The notes under the pieces were generated by a model. The model was not told where the DNA came from, ran no database searches, and was given only the letters and a program-made list of their open reading frames with translations. The translations under genes were made by a program, and so were the position numbers. Below, in pieces: positions 24,605 through 33,576 of a stretch of DNA of 52,911 nucleotides; position 1 is the first letter of the stretch; each line of letters opens with the position of its first letter. Origin of the DNA: a bacterium (GTDB lineage Bacteria; Vulcanimicrobiota; Xenobia; Xenobiales; JADMJV01); NCBI GenBank assembly GCA_018780265.1, contig JADMJV010000100.1, forward strand, positions 1 through 52,911, given 5' to 3'.

Positions 24605-24630
24605 GCTGAGGTAGCCCGGGCCACCTCAGC
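24605..24630. repeat. 26-bp near-perfect palindrome
   Basis: Arms GCTGAGGT and ACCTCAGC flank AGCCCGGGCC; 24 of 26 positions are symmetric. It sits in the 210-base gap between the RND pump stop and the next same-strand gene. On the minus strand it could be a hairpin ending the pump transcript (no U-tract follows directly) or an operator for the orphan gene. The rest of this gap holds nothing that I can call a gene. Confidence 0.5.
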
Positions 24631-24767
24631 GATCCACCGAACCGGGCCGGAAAGGCACGGCCACTCGCGCGCTACGGATCTGGACAGTCAACCGGTATCG
24701 ATGCACCCCGTAGAGTTCTCGATAATGGTCGAAACCTCTTCCAACTCCGCGCAGAGAGGACCCTCCT

Positions 24768-27700
24768 TCAAGGGATGTTATTCCTGAAGCCCGGCCGGGC
24801 CCTGTTCAAAAACTGAGTAAGATCGTCGATCAGCGTGTGCATCAGGGGAGTGACCACCAGATTGACAGCCGTGCCGAAAAGCAGTCCCCCGATGACCACG
24901 GTAGCCAGCGGGGAGTATGCATCGATGCCGGGGCCGGGAAAAAAAGCCACCGGGATCATCGTCAGAATGGTGATGGCGTTGGTCATGAGAATCGGACGCA
25001 GGCGCGTGGGTGCGGCCTGAATGACAGCCTCGTCGCGTGGCATGCCCTCCTGGCGCAGGCGCATGATCTCTTCTAGCAGCAAAATGGCGGCCGCGGCATC
25101 CATGCCCGAGGCCACGATGAGGCCCAGGATACTCACGGTAGAGAACGCCTGGGCTGAAAGCCAGAGGAAGAAGAAGGCCCCGAACATCTCCATCGGCAAG
25201 ATCATTTGGAACGGCTGAACCACACCGCGAAACTGAGCCACCAGGGTCAGGAAAACGAAGAAAAGGGAGAGGATCAGGCCGATCAGGAGGCGTCGGAAAC
25301 TGTCCATCATCTGGGTCATGTCACCGCGCACTTCCAGGCCGTAGCCAGGAGGCCAGTTCAGTTCGGACATGGCCCGCATCATCACGGACATGGACAGATC
25401 CATCGAATAAGGCCCACCCAAACGGTAAAAGCCCGTCACGCTCAAGCTGCGTCGAAAGGCGTCGTGCTCGATCAAGCTGGGCGCCTGGACGGAACGGATT
25501 TCCGCCACACTGCTCAGCGGCACCTTGCCGAGGACCACCTGCTCCAAATCGACCGGGGTAGGCCGTCGCTGTTCCTCCTTGAATCGAATCAGAATGGTAG
25601 CCTGGCGCAGGTTCTCCAGGCGAAAGAATTCACTGGTCAGACCGCCGCCCAGTGCGTAATAAGTCTGTTCGGCAATCTGATCAGGGCTCAGTCCGTTTTG
25701 GGCCGCCTTGCGCAGATCGATGTCCAGTTGGTAGGCGGGTCGGTTCAAAGCCCAACTGGTATTGACCTGAACCAGGCCCGGGGTTTCCCGGGCGATGCGG
25801 GCCACCTGATCGCCCAACCGCGCGAGTTGATTGAGGTTAGGGCCATAGAGTACCAGTTGAATGGGCGCGGCCGAGGAGGCCATGACGTCGGAGCCCATCT
25901 CTTTGAGTTGAAGCCGCCGCAGACCGGGAATATTGGCCATGGCTTCGGCGTGCACGGCGTCAAGCACATCCCAGACACTCTTTGCGCGCTCATCCTTGCG
26001 GGAAAGGGTGATCATGGCGTTGGCCCCATTGCTGAGCCCCATACTGTAACCGGTGAAATAGGGAAGTGCCAGGGGTTCCGTGCCGACCTCTAAGGAGACG
26101 TCCCGAATTTCTGGATGGCCAGCCATGATCTTTTCGAGACGCTTGACCGCCTTCTCGGTGGCCTCAAAGCTGGTGCCTGGTTGCATTTCTAGCGCCATCG
26201 AAGCCTGTCCGACATCGGCCAGAGGCATCATTTCGCTGCCCAAAAAGTAATAAAAGACACCGCCAAAGATCAGCGCGGCGGCCACGGCCAGCGTGGTGAA
26301 AAGGCGCATGCGCAGAATGCGACTCACGACCCTACCGTAGACACGATCCAGGCGGTCCAGCCAACCCTGAAATGGCAACAGAATCCGGCGGTGCAGCCAG
26401 CTCTTCTGGTCCTGCTTGCGCTGGTCCGGGGTGCGCAGCAGACGAGAAGCCATCATCGCGGTCAGCGTCTGGGACACGACGAAGCTGGAGATCTGACCCA
26501 GAATCAGGGGCCAGATCAGGCCTTCGAACATCAATTGCACAATGCCGCCGCAGAGCAGCAGTGGGGTCAGGCCGATAATCGACATCAAGGCAGATGCAGC
26601 CACCGGCAGCCGCACCTCCAGGATGCCCTTCTCAGTCGCGGCGGGCACATCCAGCCCCTCTTTCAGGTACTTCTCGATGGCGTGAATATTGACGATGGAA
26701 TCGTCCACCAGTCGCCCGATAGACATCAGCAGACCCACCAGAGTGGAACTGTTCAAACTCATCCCCAGCGGCACGATGCCCAGCAACGTAATGGCAATAC
26801 AGGTGGGCACGCTGACCATCGCGATGATGGTGCCACGCCACTCTCCCAGCATCAACAAAATGGCCAGCGCCGTCATCAGCACGGCCATGGCCAGTTCTTC
26901 GACCATGTTTTCCATCAAAACGTCGACAAACAGCGAATTGTCGTAGGCTACCTCGAAGTGGATGCCCGGATGGTCCTGCTCCAACCGCTTCAATTCGGCA
27001 CGCACGGCCGCGATGACGCGAGGCGAGCTGGCGGCCGGATCCTGCAGAACGTTGATGGCGATGGCGTCCTGCGACTTGCCCGAGCGATAGTGGCGGTAAC
27101 CGCTACGCCTCTCGGCATAGGTGTCGCGGACCTCGGCCACATCACCGATAGTAACCAGCCGTTGACCCCTGGCGAACACCGGGTAGGCCTCCACCACGGA
27201 GGCACTGTCGGCAAGGGTGTCGACTCGCACAATGGTCTCGCGGTCTCCGGCGGTCAAAATGCCGGCCGAGCGGGACACGTTGTGCCGGTCCACCGTTGTC
27301 TTGACGTCCTGGGCGGTCAATCCGAACGCAGCCAGCTTGTGCCGATCCATCACCACTTGCAACTGGCGTCGATAGCCTCCGTACGCCGCCACCGCCTGGA
27401 TGTCGTCACTGCAGGTTTTCAAGCGGTTGGTAATCTGATTGTCGGCCAATTGACGCAGGCGAGTCAAATCCCAGTTCTGGTCCCCCGTGAGGCTCAAGGT
27501 CAGGACCGGCAAGTTCAAGGGGTCGATGGGTAACACCCATGACGGCTTGAGGTTGGCCCCCGTCACCGGCAGGTCGGCCTGGATGACATTGAGCAGCGCC
27601 TGCACCGAGAGCAGCGCCTTATCCATGTCCGTCCCGTAGGGAAATTCCAGGGAGACAATGGAGAAGCCGTCCTGAGAGGTACTGCGGATATAGCGGACGC

Positions 27701-27956
27701 CGGGGATGGCCACCATCCGTTCCTCAATGGGCTTGGAGAGGTACCTCTCCATCTCCTGGGCCGACAGGCCGGGCATCATGGTCACGACGCCGAGCATGGG
27801 ACTTTCCACGTAGGGCATAAGTCGGCGGGGCATGTGGCCAAAGATGACGATCACAGCCAAAAGTAGCAACGAAACATAGAAAGCCATCACCTGATAAGGG
27901 TTTTGAATCGACCAGCGCGTCAACTCCCAGGAAGTATTTGTCTCAGTGGTCGCCAT
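24768..27956 (-). CDS. RND-family efflux transporter, inner-membrane pump
   Basis: A 1062-residue proton-driven pump of the RND superfamily that would form a trimer in the inner membrane. The first membrane helix (about 25-45), two large periplasmic loops and two six-helix bundles follow the AcrB/CusA plan. The proton-relay Asp pair is present in helix 4 (MSIGRLVDDSIVNIHAIEKY); the second bundle carries GLIVASGMDAAAAILLLEEI. The ATG at 27956 overlaps the adaptor gene's end by 14 bases, so translation is coupled. The partner's metal-binding domain suggests a heavy-metal cargo (Cu/Ag or similar), but the pump itself is not a clear CusA by eye. No outer-membrane channel gene is in the window. 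Confidence 0.92.
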   Translation of the reverse strand: MATTETNTSWELTRWSIQNPYQVMAFYVSLLLLAVIVIFGHMPRRLMPYVESPMLGVVTMMPGLSAQEMERYLSKPIEERMVAIPGVRYIRSTSQDGFSIVSLEFPYGTDMDKALLSVQALLNVIQADLPVTGANLKPSWVLPIDPLNLPVLTLSLTGDQNWDLTRLRQLADNQITNRLKTCSDDIQAVAAYGGYRRQLQVVMDRHKLAAFGLTAQDVKTTVDRHNVSRSAGILTAGDRETIVRVDTLADSASVVEAYPVFARGQRLVTIGDVAEVRDTYAERRSGYRHYRSGKSQDAIAINVLQDPAASSPRVIAAVRAELKRLEQDHPGIHFEVAYDNSLFVDVLMENMVEELAMAVLMTALAILLMLGEWRGTIIAMVSVPTCIAITLLGIVPLGMSLNSSTLVGLLMSIGRLVDDSIVNIHAIEKYLKEGLDVPAATEKGILEVRLPVAASALMSIIGLTPLLLCGGIVQLMFEGLIWPLILGQISSFVVSQTLTAMMASRLLRTPDQRKQDQKSWLHRRILLPFQGWLDRLDRVYGRVVSRILRMRLFTTLAVAAALIFGGVFYYFLGSEMMPLADVGQASMALEMQPGTSFEATEKAVKRLEKIMAGHPEIRDVSLEVGTEPLALPYFTGYSMGLSNGANAMITLSRKDERAKSVWDVLDAVHAEAMANIPGLRRLQLKEMGSDVMASSAAPIQLVLYGPNLNQLARLGDQVARIARETPGLVQVNTSWALNRPAYQLDIDLRKAAQNGLSPDQIAEQTYYALGGGLTSEFFRLENLRQATILIRFKEEQRRPTPVDLEQVVLGKVPLSSVAEIRSVQAPSLIEHDAFRRSLSVTGFYRLGGPYSMDLSMSVMMRAMSELNWPPGYGLEVRGDMTQMMDSFRRLLIGLILSLFFVFLTLVAQFRGVVQPFQMILPMEMFGAFFFLWLSAQAFSTVSILGLIVASGMDAAAAILLLEEIMRLRQEGMPRDEAVIQAAPTRLRPILMTNAITILTMIPVAFFPGPGIDAYSPLATVVIGGLLFGTAVNLVVTPLMHTLIDDLTQFLNRARPGFRNNIP

Positions 27957-29523
27957 GGTGGGGAGCTTCCTGGTGGGGCTGAACCGCGGGGAGTTCCAGG
28001 GGACCATCCGCCTCCCAATTCACCGCTTTCACCGCCATGCCGTCGGAGAGGTCCTGGTAGCCCTCCACAATCACCTCATCGCCCGCCTGCAATCCCTTCC
28101 CGACGGCCACACGCTCGCCCGACACCGGCCCGGGCGTGATGATCTGTCGACGGGCTACCGAGGCGCCTGTGGGCTTCTCCAAGACCAGTGTCATGCCACA
28201 CTTGGGGCACTTTCCGGGATTCGGCAATCTCACTTCCGGGTGCATCACGCAGGTGTAGACCGAAGTCCCGGCCTTCTGGCCAGCCACTTTCCAGACGAAT
28301 GTTACGCCTTCTGCGTCCTTATGCATCGCTGCCAGAGGCATGCTGAGCCCGCTGAGCGGAGTGGCCACCGAAATCTCCATGGTGAGGTAGGCGCCCGGCA
28401 CCAGTTCCCGTTCTGGCTTGGCCAGCGCTTCCACGACCAGCGTCCGGGTCTGCGGGTCGGCCGAGCGAAAAATCGAATTCACTCGGCCCCGGATCAGCTT
28501 GCCTCCAATTCGGGCTTTCACCGGGAAGCCTGTCTGAATGTGCACCGCCTGATCGACCGGGACCAGAGCTTGCAGACGAACTCGCCCTCCCTGCTTGAGG
28601 CGCAACAAGACCTGACCGGGCATCACCAGGGTCCCCGGTGAGACCACTCTCTCCACCACCTCCGAGGGCGAAGTGGCCAGTATTTGGGTATAGCCCAGTT
28701 GCACTTCAGCCGTGTGCTCCGCGGCCTGGCTGCGCTGTTGAGCAGCCAGAGCCGTGTCGATGTTGCGCAGTGCGCTCTGCGTCTGCCCCTGGCGGGCCTT
28801 CACTTGAGCCTGGGCCCGACTTACCTCCAGGCTCGCTTTCTGAAAGCGCAGAAGACTGTTCTTATGGCTTGCCCGGGCTTCGGCCAGCCTGGCCCGGTCC
28901 AGTTGCAGTTCTTCCAGCGAAATCGCCCCCTGGCCATGTAGAGTCAGGCTGCGCGCATACTCGGCCCGCACGGTTTCGAGTTCGACCTGGGCCGCCCGGC
29001 TGGTTTCCCGGGCTTCGGCCACTTGAGTGCCAACGACTGGCACCTCGACCTGAGCGGCCTGCAATTCTCCCAGGCTGGCGCGCCACTCAGCCTGGAGAGC
29101 CCGCACCCGCTGCTGGCTCTCGACCTTCGCGGTACGCGCTTCCTCCACTTTCGAGGCCAGCTCGGCACTGTCCAGTCGGACCAACAATTGCCCCGGCAGA
29201 ACGCGGTCGCCAGGGTAGACGGGCACGTCCTGAACCACCCCGGTGACCCGGGCGGTGATTTCTTGATCACCCTGAGCGACTACCGTGCCTGAATAAGTTA
29301 CCGTGGGAACAAAAATGCCCATCTCCACCACAGCCGTGGCCACCGGCATCGGTCCGACGGGAAGCTTCATCGAGCGCATATCCATGGATTGCGATTCCAG
29401 CACGGTCATACTACCGGGGGAGCGGTAGCGACGCACTATCCAGGTGGCCGCAGCCAAGAATAACGCCAGCGACGCCACAGCCACGCAGGCGCGTAACGCT
29501 GCTTTCAGGCCCGCCGATCGCAT
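27943..29523 (-). CDS. RND periplasmic adaptor with heavy-metal-binding domain
   Basis: A 526-residue membrane-fusion protein that links the pump to an outer-membrane channel. An N-terminal membrane anchor (about 10-32) is followed by a Met-rich stretch (MDMRSMKLPVGPM), a lipoyl-like half (VTYSGTVVAQGDQEITARV), a long coiled-coil hairpin (about 120-270) and a beta-barrel. Near the C-terminus is a heavy-metal-binding domain (YTCVMHPEVRLPNPGKCPKC, then GM), with the CxMHP and CPKCGM motifs seen in CusB-type adaptors and metal ATPases. The C-terminus is His-rich (HQEAPHHGDH). These Met/Cys/His elements support Cu(I)/Ag(I)-type cargo (inference). It is first in a two-gene operon with the pump and divergent from the protease gene. 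Confidence 0.92.
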   Translation of the reverse strand: MRSAGLKAALRACVAVASLALFLAAATWIVRRYRSPGSMTVLESQSMDMRSMKLPVGPMPVATAVVEMGIFVPTVTYSGTVVAQGDQEITARVTGVVQDVPVYPGDRVLPGQLLVRLDSAELASKVEEARTAKVESQQRVRALQAEWRASLGELQAAQVEVPVVGTQVAEARETSRAAQVELETVRAEYARSLTLHGQGAISLEELQLDRARLAEARASHKNSLLRFQKASLEVSRAQAQVKARQGQTQSALRNIDTALAAQQRSQAAEHTAEVQLGYTQILATSPSEVVERVVSPGTLVMPGQVLLRLKQGGRVRLQALVPVDQAVHIQTGFPVKARIGGKLIRGRVNSIFRSADPQTRTLVVEALAKPERELVPGAYLTMEISVATPLSGLSMPLAAMHKDAEGVTFVWKVAGQKAGTSVYTCVMHPEVRLPNPGKCPKCGMTLVLEKPTGASVARRQIITPGPVSGERVAVGKGLQAGDEVIVEGYQDLSDGMAVKAVNWEADGPLELPAVQPHQEAPHHGDH

Positions 29524-29621
29524 GCAGACGACTTCGATTTGTACAGGCGACTTCCCCTCCCGGCACGCGGAAAACCGACAATGCCTTCGAAGCGCTCACG
29601 GGTCCGACCCTGTTATGAGCC

Positions 29622-29643
29622 GGGGGGAGGCGGCAGCCCCCCC
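29622..29643. other. Strong G/C hairpin at the protease gene start
   Basis: GGGGGG (29622-29627) and GCCCCCCC (29636-29643) can pair across an 8-base loop. The hairpin lies just before the preferred start of the protease gene (29659), so it may sit in its leader, or inside the coding region if the gene starts at 29581. Confidence 0.35.
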
Positions 29644-29658
29644 TGGAACACATGGACC

Positions 29659-30369
29659 ATGCCTTCCCGCTCCGCGGTTGTAGAACTGGCTATCAGGCGC
29701 CCGCGAGGGGCCCTCCCCCGATTTATCGCCGTACCTCCCACCCTGACGCCGCCTCTAGCCAGCACCGGCCCCGTCGAAGAGGTGGGCAACGCCCCATACA
29801 GCAGCGTGGGCCTGTTGGTGGATGGCCAGACGGGAACGGCCACAACCGCGTGGTTGGTGGCTCCTGATACTATTATGACGGCAGGCCACTGCCTGTGTCG
29901 CCCCGAGCAGCGCCCACGGGCCCGCAGTTTCCACTTTGCCTTGCAGTATTCTCGGGTCCAAGGGGGTTGGTGGAGTCGGGTAATAGCGGCCGCCACTTTG
30001 TGGGGCTGGGATATGCACAGTGACCACCATTACGACATCGGCGTGTGCAAAATCGACCAGCGTTTTTCAATACCGCGTCTACAAATCATTCCGGTGGCCC
30101 CCGCGCAAGAGTGCCTGGTGCTGGGCTACGCCTTCGGTGGCGCCCAGTTGTGGCAAGCCCGCAGCCAGGATCTGCGCTGGAATACTCGAGGAGCTCGGCT
30201 CTCTGCTCACATGAGCGAAGGCTGTAGCGGGGGTCCGTGGCTGATCAAGCGCGGGCGCAATTACATCCCCATCGGTATTACTTCGCGAGGGGGCGAGGGA
30301 TTTCTCCTTTCCCCGGCATGGGGTAAGGGCGTGGCTAATTTGCTGGATTGGGCTTCGGGCCAACCTTAG
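29659..30369 (+). CDS. Trypsin/V8-like serine protease, no clear signal peptide
   Basis: About 236 residues of a chymotrypsin-fold (S1-type, V8-like) protease. The catalytic triad is visible: His in VAPDTIMTAGHCLC, Asp in HHYDIGVCKID and Ser in SEGCSGGPWLI. The oxyanion-side GxSGGP motif is intact apart from Cys for Asp, as in many V8-like enzymes. No hydrophobic signal peptide is seen from any plausible start (29539, 29581 or 29659; none has a strong ribosome site), which is unusual for this fold and suggests cytoplasmic action or an unrecognised export route. The 3' end overlaps the convergent TPR gene by 35 bases. Confidence 0.75.
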   Translation: MPSRSAVVELAIRRPRGALPRFIAVPPTLTPPLASTGPVEEVGNAPYSSVGLLVDGQTGTATTAWLVAPDTIMTAGHCLCRPEQRPRARSFHFALQYSRVQGGWWSRVIAAATLWGWDMHSDHHYDIGVCKIDQRFSIPRLQIIPVAPAQECLVLGYAFGGAQLWQARSQDLRWNTRGARLSAHMSEGCSGGPWLIKRGRNYIPIGITSRGGEGFLLSPAWGKGVANLLDWASGQP

Positions 30370-30841
30370 AGCGGCCTTCGACTTGCTCCAGCAAGCGGCG
30401 AGAAAGATGCTCATCCGGGTCTAACTGCAGCGCGGCGCGAAAATCCCGACAGGCTGCGGACAACTCCCCGGCCCGCATTTGACAGTGCCCGCGCTGGCGA
30501 TACACGATCGCCCGCCCCTCGTGATCGGCCGGGCAGGCCTTGACGGCCGCATTCAGACAAACCATTGCGCCATTCCAATCGCTTTTCTCGATATAGATCT
30601 CGGCCATCTCCTGATGAACATCCAAAAAATAAGGATACAGTTCCAGGCAGCGACCGTAGGCAACCAGTGCTTCGGCCGATCTATGATCATGCTCAAGCCT
30701 GTGGGCCTGCTCCCGAAACTGGCTGGCTTCGTGGTAGTTCCAGCATTCCCAACCCGAGCGAGCACACAAGGGCAAGGCCAGCAGCAGCAAGCCGAGCAGA
30801 ACCAACTTTTGTTTCGATTGATTCGTACGAACGGCGCTCAT
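30335..30841 (-). CDS. Membrane-anchored TPR protein
   Basis: A 168-residue protein. Residues about 12-28 (LVLLGLLLLALPLCARS) form an N-terminal anchor or signal. Three TPR-like helix pairs follow (SAEALVAYGRCLELYPYFLD; WNGAMVCLNAAVKACP; SAACRDFRAALQLDPDEH), a protein-interaction scaffold facing the periplasm. Its ATG overlaps the stop of the upstream exported protease gene (ATGA), so the two are translated together and may form a complex. Confidence 0.75.
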   Translation of the reverse strand: MSAVRTNQSKQKLVLLGLLLLALPLCARSGWECWNYHEASQFREQAHRLEHDHRSAEALVAYGRCLELYPYFLDVHQEMAEIYIEKSDWNGAMVCLNAAVKACPADHEGRAIVYRQRGHCQMRAGELSAACRDFRAALQLDPDEHLSRRLLEQVEGRSKVGPKPNPAN

Positions 30842-31923
30842 GGGTAGGTCACCGTGTATTCCTCGCTGTCACCAATGTATTTGCAAAAGAAACTTCGCTT
30901 CTCACCTTCTACTTCAAACTCCAACGGGGCCTTCGGCCCAATTCCTCCGCCGTCTACCTTGGCCAAGGACAAGTATACCTCCTGTTCCACGCAGCCTGCC
31001 TCTGGCTCCATCACGCAAATCCGCTGATGACTGCCAATCTCTTGCCAGGGTGACGTCAGGTAGGGCTGCCCAGGATCGGCCAGGGCACTGCGATAGCGCA
31101 CGCAAACCTTAAGCTTGTCGCGATAGTTGTTGCGAATCCAAAGGCGACGCAACTTGGCCTGGCTGGGCTTATAGAGCTGCTTGTAGCAGTCGACAAAATG
31201 CCGCGCTGGCACCGCGATGTTACCCAGTTCTTTCGAATAGACTTCGCGGAAACCATGCTGCAAAACTTCGCCAGATACGTCCACTCCGGCGCTGTTGATG
31301 GCCACGACTCGCAACTGGCCGTCGCGCGAGGCCAGCAGAGCGCTTCCAGAAGTGCCACCCCACATGGCGCAGTCGTGGAAGACCACATTAGGACCAACAT
31401 CCCGCAAAGTCCCCCGACAGGAATAGGGGGTTTGAAAATTGGCAAACTCGGAGCGGGCCTCATCACTGATGCCCGAAAAACCGACCAGTTCCACCGGCAA
31501 GTCGCGCAAATCCTGATTGCTCAACCCCTCACACTCGGCCCAACCATAGACCAACCCCACCGGCCGATCCAGCTGAACCAGAGCCCAATCATCGCCCGAG
31601 ATCAGTTCCTTGGTCCGAGGAAGTTTGATGCTAACGTCTTTGACTTTGACCGTTACGCCAGGCTTGTCTTTGACCACGCCGCATTCCACCGCAATGTCTG
31701 GGTAGGTGACCCCCTCTTCGTTGCTGACCACGTGAGCGGCGGTCAGCATCAAGTCTGGACCTACCAGAAAACCGCAGCCTATCGATTCATTTACCTTGAC
31801 ACGCACGGCTGCGGTATACGGTTTAGCAGCCGGCGCCGGAACTCGCTGATCCGTCCCGAAACCTGCGGCCCAGGCCGCGCATCCAAGGGCCAGCGCCCAG
31901 CCAAGTCGTTTCATGGCCTCCAT
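30838..31923 (-). CDS. Exported trypsin-like serine protease
   Basis: About 361 residues. A signal peptide (MKRLGWALALGCAAWAAG) precedes an S1-type protease domain with His in DLMLTAAHVV, Asp in SGDDWALVQLD and Ser in GGTSGSALLAS. The C-terminal 110 residues (from about 250) are a beta-rich, Cys-containing extension (VCVRYRSALADPG; CVEQEVYLSLAKVDGGG) that I cannot assign and that may select substrates. The ATG at 31923 was used; 31914 is equally possible. It is divergent from the Hsp90-like gene (about 65 bases) and coupled to the TPR gene. Confidence 0.82.
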   Translation of the reverse strand: MEAMKRLGWALALGCAAWAAGFGTDQRVPAPAAKPYTAAVRVKVNESIGCGFLVGPDLMLTAAHVVSNEEGVTYPDIAVECGVVKDKPGVTVKVKDVSIKLPRTKELISGDDWALVQLDRPVGLVYGWAECEGLSNQDLRDLPVELVGFSGISDEARSEFANFQTPYSCRGTLRDVGPNVVFHDCAMWGGTSGSALLASRDGQLRVVAINSAGVDVSGEVLQHGFREVYSKELGNIAVPARHFVDCYKQLYKPSQAKLRRLWIRNNYRDKLKVCVRYRSALADPGQPYLTSPWQEIGSHQRICVMEPEAGCVEQEVYLSLAKVDGGGIGPKAPLEFEVEGEKRSFFCKYIGDSEEYTVTYP

Positions 31924-31988
31924 ACCAAATTTCTGCAGGCTCCCACCAACCACGCAAGTCTCATGAACAGCCAGTATAGCGAATTGGG

Positions 31989-33575
31989 ATGGGATTGCCC
32001 AGGGTTGACGAAGCCGCCGAAGTGATCGAGGAAGTCTTTGAAAACCTGGTGGATCAGTTTAGCGACCCTTTCACCTTCTACCGCGAACTGATTCAAAACG
32101 CCATGGACGCGGGCTCCAATCAAGTCGAGGTAAGTTGTGTTTATGACGAAAAGGTCCAAAGGGTGTGCGTAACCGTGGCCGACAGTGGCGAGGGCATGAG
32201 CGAAAAGATCATCGAGGAGCAACTGACCAAGCTATTCTCTTCTACCAAGGAGCACGATCTCACCAAGATCGGCAAATTTGGGATCGGATTCGTGTCCATA
32301 TTTGCCATTCAACCAGAATGCGTAGTGCTCGACACCGGCCGGGACGGCAACTATTGGAGAGTGGTCTTTCCCGGATCCACCCAGTATTTTCTGTATCGAT
32401 TGGAAGCCCCCGTGGAGGGCACCAGCATTCGACTCTTCAAGCGATTACCCGCCGTAGGCTGGCCCGAATTCTTGCAACGATCCGAAGACACCATCCGGTA
32501 TTGGTGCGGTTATTCTGAAACGCAGGTCTGTTTCAATGGCCGACTCCTGAATCTGCAACTGGCCGTCGAGTCGCCCTGCTCGGTGGAAGTCAGCGGTCCG
32601 GGAACGCGGGCCGTCATCGGGATGTCGGCCGAAGGCCTGCCCGAATTCGGCATGTACAACCATGGCCTGACCCTCAAACAAGGCCGCGAAGCTCTTCTTC
32701 CCGGGCTAACCTTTCGCATCAAGTCCAACTACCTGGAACACACCCTGACTCGCGACAACGTGATTGTCGACAAGCATTACCACAAGGCCATGGCCATTCT
32801 AAATCGGGCCGCCGAGCACGACCTTGTCGAAGCCTTTGCGGCCCGCGTGGACGCCTTGCAAGGCCAGCTACCAGAGCGCCTGGAAGAATTGGAAATGCTG
32901 ATGCAGTCGGCCACGAACTGGCTCTCGCACCGACCCAAATTGCTCAACAAACTGGCCATTCGCCCCCTCTTGCCCACCCATCATCACGGCCTGGTGAGCC
33001 TGCGCGAACTCAAGTCCAAGGGCTTCCTGGAAGGCGCCCTTTACTACGATCTGGTCAGCGGTGTGGTTACGGAGGCCCTGGCCCGAGAAAATGTCCCCGT
33101 TCTGTGGGGACAGGCCAGCGCCGAAATCATCAGGCTGTATTGCCCCAGGTCTGTGTACAAGGCCAATCACGTGGTGGCCTGCCCGCAACCTCTGGAAAAG
33201 TCTCAACTCCCGCAAGGCTGGGAGAGAGTCGCCAGCAGCATGCGGGAATACCTGAGGTTGGGAGAACACCGCCTGAACGGCATACAGTTAGCCGATTTCG
33301 ACTACAACGGATCGTGCGTTCAAGGTTTGGCCTGCCTGGCCGAACCCAAGCCGGGTCAGGCCACCCGCCTGTTTCATCGAGGTGTATGGCGAAACCTCAG
33401 CTTTTATCCGGGTCGCCTTCTGCTCAACCACCGTCATTCGCTGGTCATGCAGGCTCTGAGCAAGCATCAGGAGCACCCTGAAATTTGTGCGTACGCTCTC
33501 AGCAAGGCCGCCCTGCTTCAAGATGGGTTGCCTCAAGATATGGAATCAAAAATGCTCAAGCGCTGCTGGAGTTAG
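31989..33575 (+). CDS. Hsp90-like GHKL ATPase
   Basis: A 528-residue protein with an intact Bergerat (GHKL) ATP-binding fold, as in Hsp90, MutL and gyrase B. The N box is YRELIQNAMDAGSNQVEV, the G1 box DSGEGMS, and the lid/G2 region LTKLFSSTKEHDLTKIGKFG then IGFVS. This layout is closest to Hsp90/HtpG. Residues beyond about 190 diverge, and the protein lacks the full HtpG middle and C-terminal domains (HtpG is about 620 residues). No strong ribosome site precedes the ATG; a TATAGC lies 8 bases before it, so a near-leaderless mRNA is possible. The next gene starts one base after this stop and carries a related but degenerate fold, suggesting an active/inactive pair. Confidence 0.85.
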   Translation: MGLPRVDEAAEVIEEVFENLVDQFSDPFTFYRELIQNAMDAGSNQVEVSCVYDEKVQRVCVTVADSGEGMSEKIIEEQLTKLFSSTKEHDLTKIGKFGIGFVSIFAIQPECVVLDTGRDGNYWRVVFPGSTQYFLYRLEAPVEGTSIRLFKRLPAVGWPEFLQRSEDTIRYWCGYSETQVCFNGRLLNLQLAVESPCSVEVSGPGTRAVIGMSAEGLPEFGMYNHGLTLKQGREALLPGLTFRIKSNYLEHTLTRDNVIVDKHYHKAMAILNRAAEHDLVEAFAARVDALQGQLPERLEELEMLMQSATNWLSHRPKLLNKLAIRPLLPTHHHGLVSLRELKSKGFLEGALYYDLVSGVVTEALARENVPVLWGQASAEIIRLYCPRSVYKANHVVACPQPLEKSQLPQGWERVASSMREYLRLGEHRLNGIQLADFDYNGSCVQGLACLAEPKPGQATRLFHRGVWRNLSFYPGRLLLNHRHSLVMQALSKHQEHPEICAYALSKAALLQDGLPQDMESKMLKRCWS

Positions 33576-33576
33576 C

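Noticed and set aside
24625..24771. Possible 27-codon gene starting at a TTG that overlaps the pump stop
   Set aside because: Too short, no family pattern and the start is only an overlap coincidence; the gap is better described by the palindrome.
26391..27533. 380-residue plus-strand frame rich in His and Gln
   Set aside because: It is the antisense shadow of the RND pump gene, whose identity is clear.
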